DNA of 64,000 bases from Heliopora coerulea (Eukaryota > Cnidaria > Anthozoa > Scleralcyonacea > Helioporidae), in assembly GCA_030142905.1 (NCBI GenBank), contig JASJOG010000097.1, positions 1,054,001 through 1,118,000 of the forward strand, given 5' to 3'. Under the pieces are notes generated by a model that saw only the letters and a program-made list of their open reading frames with translations, searched no databases and was not told where the DNA came from. Below are positions 56,138-64,000 of the stretch, one piece after another (within the stretch, counting starts at the first letter, position 1; every line of letters begins with the position of its first letter). The position numbers were made by a program, and so were the translations under genes.

Positions 56138-59100
56138 ATGAGCACGAGAGGGAAGGCGCAGGAACGGGATTTTATTACTGTAGCCATTCCTGGGGCCTAT
56201 GACAATGATAAAAACCGGAGAAACAAGCTGTCGCTGTGGAGGGTAAGTACGTTCGTTGTTAATAGTTCGTAATTAAATCCCTTAATTACTACAGCGAGAT
56301 TTGTCTGAATGAATAGATTTAAAGAGTGTAGCTTGTGAATCACCCTATCTCCCGCTGTTATATTCACTTTATTGAATTACAGTAATGAAGTTTACCATTA
56401 GCATGTTTGCCGGCTGACCACTACAATTAATACCCTGCTCACTCATGGCCTTAATACACTTGAAAACGATTTAATTTTACCATTTTCAAATAAAACGTGT
56501 ACCTGCCAAACGCATGTTTTGAATTTACACGAAAAAAAGCTATGATTAACAAACAACCTAGTGAAGGTAGAAAACAGAATAAGTTTGCCACGTAAAGAAT
56601 AAGACGTAATCATTGAGTTAAAGAACTCTGGTTAAAGATGACACACCAAGCAAGTTACGTTCAGGGTCACCACTCAATTTGGATATCTCCCTGAAAACTA
56701 GAATTATGTATGGGGTTACAACATTGAGTCAGTACTAGTAAATCTATGTCCTCGAAAATATAATGGTATAATACACATAAAGAGGGTATCTCCCCTAAAC
56801 TATAATAGTAAAAAAAGTTGTCTGGGTTTGCCATACACTTTTTATACTGTTATATTTTCTGGGGAATACCCATTTTATCTAGGAACCCCATGAATAATTG
56901 TAGTTTTTGGGATGACATCCACACCAAGTGGTAATCTTTCTTAAGATAGTTAACTTGCTAGGAGTCTTACGTCTCTAAACTGAGAAACACTCTATATTAT
57001 ATTTAAACCTAGGCAAAGTAGTCTTACATCTGTATAAGTGAGCTCAAAAAGGCAGTTTCAGATTCTATACAAACTTGGCAGGTACTGGAAAGTTTGAGTG
57101 CTATGCTGAAGGTCTTTGGTGCATCAATTTATCTATTATGCCAAGCTCTGGTGTAAAATCAATCCCGTTTTTAGCATAAATGAGTCGATGGGATGTAATT
57201 TGAGTTCAAGTGTGTCAATGTGGCCTAAAATCCATTTATGTTCACCACTTTTGGCTTCACATAGTGATGTGGAGTCATCTTTCTTGTGTATATAGAGGTC
57301 ATTGGTGCTTAGTGGAAAACCTACAGTATGCAACATCCCTGGTTGGTATTTAACAGTTTGAGGGGAAAAGTTGCAGCTCTGTATCCAGTCCTTTTATAAA
57401 CTCTCATTAGCATCCTGAAAAGATGAGATCCCAACAGAATGGCATTTTGTCTTGTGTTATGACTGTTGCACACCAATATTTTTATAGTTTGTATGTTAGA
57501 TATATGAGAGCTTGGAAATATCTTAAGATGATAGATGAATGATCGTCAAGCCCTATACTCAGAAAAATGATTTCTGAGTCCCAGACAGGGATCAAACCCA
57601 CAACCTTCTGATGACTGGTAAGATGCTCTAACTGTTGAGCTACCAGTTTAATCTATTATTATCAGTATATAGTGGCTTCTGCTTAGGTCACACATATATG
57701 TCGAACTTGCATCTTGACTCACCATCTGAGTCTTGGTAGCTCAATGGTTACAGTGTCTTACCAGTCATCAGAAGGTTGCGGGTTTGATCCCTATCTAGGG
57801 CTCAGAAATTGTTTTTCTGAGTATAAGGCTTGGCGATCATTCATCTATCATCTTAACAATATTTTTGTATTGCAGGGTATAGAAGATTGTTTTCATGTTG
57901 CTCAGGTTAAAGTGACATTTTCATTCAATTTCAATCCAGTGTTTGTTGAATTCAGTGGCATTTTGTTACTGTTCAGGTCTGTTTTTAATTCAGGCTGACA
58001 TCATGTGAACAGTATCTTAAATTACAATACTATATTTACCATACAGTGTTTTATTCATGTAAGCCATAAATCTAGTCCACTGCAAAAACAAAATGATATG
58101 TACCCTAGTTGGTTTGATTAGATATTTACTTTTGACAGATCCGAATTTATCTAAGATTAAATCATCGTTGGCTCAGTTTCTTTTGTTCATAAGAGATTTA
58201 TAACTAATTTAAAAACCTCATAAAGATATTCACGAACTTTCTACTGAAATTTCACCATTTCTGTTTGTCGGGCAAGTTCATTACTTCTTTCAAAACTTCA
58301 CCAACGATGATATAAGTTGGTTATATACCTTAACCTTGGTGTTTAAGCCATATGTTGACCTTCCGGCTTTGCCCTCAGGTTTATATATTGCTTCAACATC
58401 TCAGTCACAGTATGTAACCTTTACGTATTTACTCACTAGTGTTTCCCCCCCTGGAAGCTTTAGAAAAACTGACAACTGTGCCTGCTATTGTGACACCTTG
58501 TGTTCTGCTAGGCCTTAAGTTGAATGACTAACAGTAAACTCCAGGGAGGATGTTGTGCATTGCTGATGACTTGTTAATGATCACCAACAATACTCTAGTT
58601 TGTTTGTTGTAATTGAAGTGGCTTTGAAGAAAATGCTCTTGACTTTTCCTTAAGACTTTTTAATCTACCCCCAGATATGATGCCTGATTTAAATCCAGGG
58701 GGAAACACTGTAAAAGGCAAACTAAATTGTTTTTCCTAGTAAATTTGAACTGCCAGACCTGTGCTCGATTACTTTTTTTTTGAAACTGGCACTTTGAATC
58801 TGATTGCAGATTCAGAGTAGGGCAGATGGGAGGGGTCGGTATAGCAATTCTTGAAATAACAATCAGAAAACACTTACATATAATAACTTAAAAATTCACT
58901 GAAAATCATTTAAAACTGATGAGCACATCTATGCCTGTCACAAATGGACTCCCAAAACAACTTAATATTATCAGCATACCATGCCTACCCTTGAGGAAGT
59001 TTGTGCACTGCTATGTCTTAAATTAGTCATAGTAAACTCCTGGTAGGCCTGCTGTTTCCTTCCAATGGCTTGTCAACCATACTCAATAGCATTTTGACAT

Positions 59101-62100
59101 GTATGAGGCCATTTAAGTGCTCTGGACTTGAAAAGAAATTCTCTTAACTTGGCCAAAATTCCCTTTTGTATATCTTGGCTAGGGTGCTCTGTTTAAATCC
59201 TGAGGGTAACACTAGTAAGATGAGTTGATTGTCAAATATCACTCTTATCTTATGGTTTTGTACAATTTTCTGGCACAGTTTGATGATGTTTGAGATGCTC
59301 TGTATTCATCAGAATTTGAACCCCTAAATGGCAGCCTTTGCTGTTCCACTAATGAACACATACAGTTGTGGACACAGGAACCACCGTAGCCAGGGATTAC
59401 CATGCCATGCTTGCTTGGAAACCTTCATTTTCAAATAAAGCTTGGATGCAAATTTTGTCCCAAGATGGTCTCAAAATGCAGGAAATAGCATTTCAGAGAC
59501 ATAACATTTTCAAGATTTTCAATGGAATGATGTCCCCACATTTCCTTAGGTGGGTCAGCCTGGGTGCTAGATCCTCCTACAGCTAGGCTCAGCCTGAGTT
59601 CCACTAATGGGCTTGGTCTCCCACTTGGGCTTGGTTTCCCAGTTCAGCTTGGCCTTCCACTTGGGTTTGGCCTTCCACTTGGGTTTGGCCTTCTACTTGG
59701 GTTTGGCCTTCTACTTGGGTTTGGCCTTGCACTTGGGTTTGGCCTTGCACTTGGGTTTGGCCTTGCACTTGGGTTTGGCCTTGCACTTGGGTTTGGCCTT
59801 GCACTTGGGTTTGGCCTTGCACTTGGGTTTGGCCTTGCACTTGGGTTTGCCTCCCACTTGGGCTTGGCCTCCCAGTTGGACTTGGTCTTCCAGATGGGGT
59901 TGACCTCTCACTTGGGTTTGGTCTCCCAGTTACCCTTGGTCTCTTAATTGGGTTTGGTCTCCTGCTTGAACTCAGTCACCCACTTGGGCTCAGTTACCAA
60001 CTTGGGCTCAGTTACCAACTTGGGCTCAGTTACCAACTTGGGCTCAGTTACCAACTTGGGCTCAGTTACCAACTTGGGCTCAGTCCCCCAGCTGAGCTTG
60101 GCCTGCGTGCCCCCTAATTCTTCACAGTTGGAGCAGCACTGACATCCCCTGATTCATAGCTCCCTGAAAGGTTTTGCCCTCAAGTCCCTACACTCTCTGG
60201 CTGCATGACCACTTCAGCAAAGTTCTTTTTTTCCATTGTAAAAAGTTATCAGTCTCAGTCAACGTGCAGTTCTAAACTCGCCCCATTCTCTCCCATCTAG
60301 AAGTGGTATAGACTGACGTCATTCGAGAAGACAATTATTTTGTGTTTCATTCTCCTGCTGTTGGTAGGGGCGCTAATGTTTCACAAAGACTTTCACTTTA
60401 CATATGGGGGAAAGGAAATTAACTATAACGAAGGACATCGCCCCCATGTTTTGCCAATCAGGCCTGTCGATTTACAACCCGGTGAAACCATACAAGTTGA
60501 GAAGGATCTGCATGTGTTAAAAAAAGCAAATGTGGTAGTCGTAAAGAAAGGACCGCCGAAGAAGAAGCTGGACTTGAATTATGTCGGAAAAGTATCAGAG
60601 TTGAAGGACAGAGATGAGAATGGTGCTAATGGCGATGAAGGTGTCCCTGGGGCAGCGGACGGTCAGGGAATTGTGGACGACCAACCAAAGGCTGACGGTC
60701 AAATTCAACAAGACCAAGAAGCGGTCAGAGGGCAAGAAAGTGAAAGAGACCAAGAGACTGTTAACGGGAAAAAGGGTGATGGCGACGCGAGAGGTCATGA
60801 TGTCAAACACAATCAAAAAGGAAATGGAATACCTAAGGAACAAACTGGCTCAAGGAAGCCGTTTAGTGTTCAAATTCCTTCGTCGTCGAAGCATAACGAT
60901 CGCCAAGCGGCCGTGGTGAACGCCTTCAAACATGCGTGGAAAGGCTACAAGACATATGCATGGGGGAGAGACGAACTTCGGCCGGTCTCTAGGAGTTTTA
61001 GTACGTGGTTTGACATCGGATTAACCATTGTTGACTCTTTGGATACAATGTGGCTTATGGATCTGAAGGACGAGTTTGCCGAAGCCAAGACGTGGGTGAA
61101 AAACTCCCTGAAGTTTAACAAAAATATTTATGTCAATTTATTTGAAGTGACAATCCGAGTCCTTGGTAGCCTTCTTAGCAGCTATCATCTCACAGGGGAT
61201 AAAATGTTCTTGACCAAAGCGGTGAGTACGTATAAAGTTTGAAATAAACTAGTACCCAGCTGCCTAATGGACACTTTCAGACATATTAACCAAATTCATG
61301 AACTACACAATGTCAATTTAACTTTGCGGTACCGAAACCAAAAGCTAATTTTATGAAAAATCATTTGGCCATCTCGACGCATTGGTCCGGAATAATCTCT
61401 CATCCGAAATGAAAAATTCGGATTCTGTAAATATTTTTAAAAGGAAGGTCAAGCGATTATCTACCATTTAATTTCTTATCCCTATATTATTAATATATTA
61501 AAAATTTTTAATCAGTAAACTTAGGATGTAAATATTTCATGATTATAATCTACACAGACTAATGGAAGAACACTGCATCTTTCTTTTTTTCTTGTATTTG
61601 TAATTATTGGGTGGAATAGTCCAGTGTTTAAATAAAGTCAGAATAATAATAATAATAAGTTCTTTTGTGGGTAGTCACGACAAACACCGCAACCAGAAGC
61701 GTAAAATGAGAGGAATTCATCTGTACTAATCAGTGGCCAGCTCTAAACAGACTTTCACAAATGAACCTTCTATTCAGCTATCATACAGTTATGCTTCTGT
61801 TTCTCTGAGGTCAGTGCAGAGCCTGAAATAACAGTCAAAAATTGCCCAGACATAATGTCTGGCCAAAATTAAATTTGATCCGCTATATTTTCCGATAAGA
61901 CTTCCTGCACTTTTTCGTGTATTTTTTTGGTTTTAAAGTAGGTAATTGGAATCACACTAATGTTATAGTTATCTAAATATGATTGTTTGACGGCTGGGAG
62001 TGAAAATGGTAATGACATAAAGCGGTTTTAGCCTTGGGCTATAACGCGTGTGACATGGCTATGCATAAAGGAACGCCGTGTAAAATTGAATAAGTATAAA

Positions 62101-62996
62101 TGTTTTGTAAAAACCCACAGTTTTAACGCGTGTTTAGAGTTAGATGATTACGTAGTTAGTCCCGTGTCGTACATTAGCTGAAGCACACCGTTATATTGAC
62201 AAACGTACATTTTGATCAGACGAAGTTTATCAATGGCTAATTTTTGTCCGCACAAATTTGCCGACCATTTCAACATTTGGTCGGACAAACAGTAATTTAG
62301 TCGGAAATTGTCCGATGTCCGACCGTTATTGCAGGCTCTGTCAGTAGTATTTGCTTTGAGAAAAAGGACCTCTGCTGATGCCATCCTCTTTCCGTCATTC
62401 ACTGCAGGTCATCGCCTACGAGACCCCGCAGTCCGGTTATATCATATAGATCGATGGTTTCAATCAGGCTTAGATTTTTATGGTTGGGGGGAGTTTCTTT
62501 CTCCCTGAGCCCACTATTCTGTTCTACGTATTCTGTTTGCGCATGACACAGAACGAAAGAATGCGTAAAACGTAAGACTAAGGAACTAAAGATTACGGAA
62601 GAGAGGTCCTAAAAGAATGCCGTTTAGTTGCAATTTGTTTCTTATATTCTTATCTCAAAATTACTCCAAACAAACGTCGTGGTATTTGTATCTGTTCCTG
62701 TGTCGTAACGAGTCAACTCGAGGTCGAGTCGTTACAACATTGCTTAGCTCAATCCTTGGTCGTGCAGTCAATGGAATGCTAACTAAAGTGATTTTATAAC
62801 ATCGTAGGTGGAGCTGGGGGACAAACTTATGCCAGCGTTCCGTACCCCATCTGGCGTTCCATATGCTGACATCAATCTTGGTACAGGACATGCTAAAGGT
62901 CCCGCATGGTCCACGGATAGCACTACATCTGAAGTAGCAACTATCCAACTGGAATTCAGAGACTTGACTAAATCATCTGGAGACAAGAAATACAGG
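56138..62996 (+). CDS. MAN1B1: MAN1B1, ER alpha-1,2-mannosidase, GH47 (partial, 3' end beyond window)
   Basis: Type II membrane glycosidase that trims Man9GlcNAc2 to the Man8B isomer in ER/Golgi glycoprotein quality control. Exons in the window: 56138..56242, 60301..61221, 62808..62996, all phase 0 (405 codons). The N terminus [19 protein letters not shown] matches the cytosolic tail of MAN1B1; one membrane segment spans about residues 45-63 ([17 protein letters not shown]). A luminal stem of low complexity (GQ/DQE-rich, about residues 75-230) follows. The GH47 domain begins [20 protein letters not shown], then [72 protein letters not shown] and [13 protein letters not shown]. The C-terminal catalytic half lies to the right. 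Intron 1 (4.1 kb) holds SINEs and a minisatellite; intron 2 holds a LINE tail. Confidence 0.95.
57530..57865. mobile_element. Inverted pair of tRNA-derived SINEs, family A
   Basis: The left copy (minus, about 57535-57650) and right copy (plus, about 57690-57862) share TAGCTCAATGGTTA-type A boxes, B boxes (GCGGGTTTGATCCCT) and the tail CTCAGAAAT-GTTTTTCTGAGTATA...GATCATTCATCTATCATCTT. Arms of about 115 bases are separated by about 75 bases, so MAN1B1 pre-mRNA could form a hairpin here. Confidence 0.75.
59607..60090 (+). repeat. 18-bp minisatellite in two homogenised blocks
   Basis: Block 1 (about 59640-59850) repeats CACTTGGGTTTGGCCTTG; block 2 (about 59985-60080) repeats CAGTTACCAACTTGGGCT; the two units share an ACTTGGG core. 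As 18 is a multiple of three, several frames stay open on both strands (LALGFG repeats on plus, QGQTQV and KPKCKA repeats on minus). It lies just upstream of the 60301 MAN1B1 exon; I see no splice site that would bring it into the mRNA. Confidence 0.9.
61240..61665 (+). mobile_element. LINE 3' end
   Basis: Encodes a reverse-transcriptase C-terminal tail ([20 protein letters not shown] followed by VKRLSTI and a stop at about 61491). Then AT-rich 3' UTR, AATAAAGTC and an (AAT)n tail at 61643-61660. MAN1B1 intron 2. Confidence 0.75.
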
Positions 62997-63109
62997 GTGA
63001 GGTATTTAAAATTATGTCAAAATGTTATAACAATGTTAGTTTGTTTGTTTTTTCTAGTGCCTTCATTTTGTTTCATTTGATGATTTTGTCGCATTTTCGT
63101 GTCTACCGT

Positions 63110-63362
63110 TCACCGCCTTTGTTCAGCACCTCCATTCACCACTACTTTTGTCCCCTTTTTCATTCTTCCCTACCTTTTCCTTCTCTTCCCATCCTATCCC
63201 TATCCGTCTCTTCCCATACTACCCCTTTGCTTCCCATTTTATCTCTTTCCTTTCCCTCCCTATCCATTATTTCCCTCCCTTCCTTTCCTTCTCTTCCCTT
63301 CCCTTCCCTTCTATTCCTTTCTTTTCCCTTCTATTCCCTTCCGTTTTCTTCTCATACCTTAA
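63110..63362 (+). repeat. Pyrimidine-rich tract (CCTTCCCTT)n
   Basis: About 250 bases of C/T, with imperfect CCCTTCC/TATTCC units, in the MAN1B1 intron after the 62996 donor. Frames rich in Phe/Pro/Ser are artefacts. Confidence 0.85.
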
Positions 63363-63744
63363 CTTTTGCAAGAGAACCCATTAATTCTTATATGTACATC
63401 CCTGATGCATTTTGACAGCCTTTGAACTTCACAAACTGTAGAACTTTGTAGAATTTGTGTCTGGGGATCTCTGGACCTCTTAAAAAATAACATTTAATTG
63501 GATCTTCGTTTCCTTTACTTTCTATCCCATCCCGTCAATTACCTTGCCTTCCCGTCCGGTCCCCTCAGTCTCCTTCCAGTTTCTTCGTATTTCCTTGTTC
63601 CATTGGACCCTCACTCTTTTTCTAATTTATTCGCTTCCCAACCGCAATGCTGGATTTTATATTGTATAATTATTATGTAGCTCTACGTTCTGCATTTAGA
63701 TAATAAAAGTCAACTTTTCTTCTTCACACACACACATCTTTTTT

Positions 63745-64000
63745 TTTAATTTTTGAAACAATTTTACGAAACCTCGGCTTGTCGCCCGCCCGTCATTTGT
63801 AAACAAGACATTTTGAACACATCCCGAGTGCATTTATCGCTAAACAGTAAAAGAAATACATATCTCTGAACATTTTATTGCCAAATTTCGTTGTTTTATA
63901 GTATTGCCTGGCACGGTGGCTTCGTTTGTCCTCAACAATTTCCTTCTTTCGTCACTTAAACAAAATGAGATGCCATTTTGTTTTGCTCGGAGGTGAATAG
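63745..64000. repeat. Dispersed repeat, second copy of 8843-9135
   Basis: Same word order (CTCGGCTTGTCGCCCG, CGTCATTTGTAAACAAG, GAGTGCATTTATCGCTAAA, TGCTCGGAGGTGAATAG) and same orientation; runs off the window. Confidence 0.75.

Noticed and set aside
59564..60142. 127-codon LALGFG-repeat protein and its antisense repeats
   Set aside because: Open because an 18-bp minisatellite unit lacks stops in several frames on both strands.
1..64000. CRISPR arrays, operons, bacterial promoters
   Set aside because: The window is intron-containing animal DNA; no regularly spaced repeat-spacer pattern or polycistronic layout is present.

Overview
The window is intron-rich, AT-rich animal nuclear DNA. Compact multi-exon metazoan genes (XAB2/SYF1, PIN1, NELFE, BCL10, MAN1B1) sit among tRNA-derived SINEs, LINE and Penelope-like remnants, hAT-type MITEs and foldback elements. 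A CARD-containing BCL10, vertebrate-type TTAGGG repeats and the repeat style suggest an anthozoan cnidarian (coral or sea anemone); that assignment is inference. All gene models below were built by hand from GT/AG sites and codon phase.

Layout. 1-11.8 kb (minus): XAB2/SYF1 spliceosomal TPR/HAT protein, 3' end cut off by the window. 12.3-15.8 kb (plus): complete PIN1 prolyl isomerase, divergent from XAB2 across about 510 bp. 16.8-27.1 kb (minus): NELFE, convergent with PIN1. 27.3-39.3 kb (plus): BCL10, 220 bp from and divergent to NELFE; its 9.8-kb last intron holds, on the opposite strand, a duplicated unit carrying two intronless-ORF genes for an atypical ubiquitin-conjugating-enzyme (E2/UBC)-like protein plus N-terminal gene fragments. 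39.3-42.0 kb: repeats, including a ~630-bp near-perfect foldback. 42.1-55.7 kb (minus): a nine-coding-exon gene for a ~1085-residue protein I do not recognise; its introns hold a decayed LINE, SINE pairs and a 1.3-kb GGAA-rich satellite. 56.1-63.0 kb and beyond (plus): MAN1B1 (GH47 ER mannosidase), divergent from the previous gene across 473 bp, cut off by the right edge.

The window is organised as three head-to-head gene pairs (XAB2/PIN1, NELFE/BCL10, unknown/MAN1B1). Most genes are housekeeping (splicing, proline isomerisation, Pol II pausing, glycoprotein quality control). The immune-like exception is BCL10 with the nested E2-like duplicates, which is the most interesting part: the E2-like proteins resemble bacterial-type E2s (a Cys-x-x-His-Pro segment followed by an E-W-L-x-x-Y-E helix) more than canonical eukaryotic E2s, and they have been recently duplicated, partly homogenised and diversified at the C terminus.
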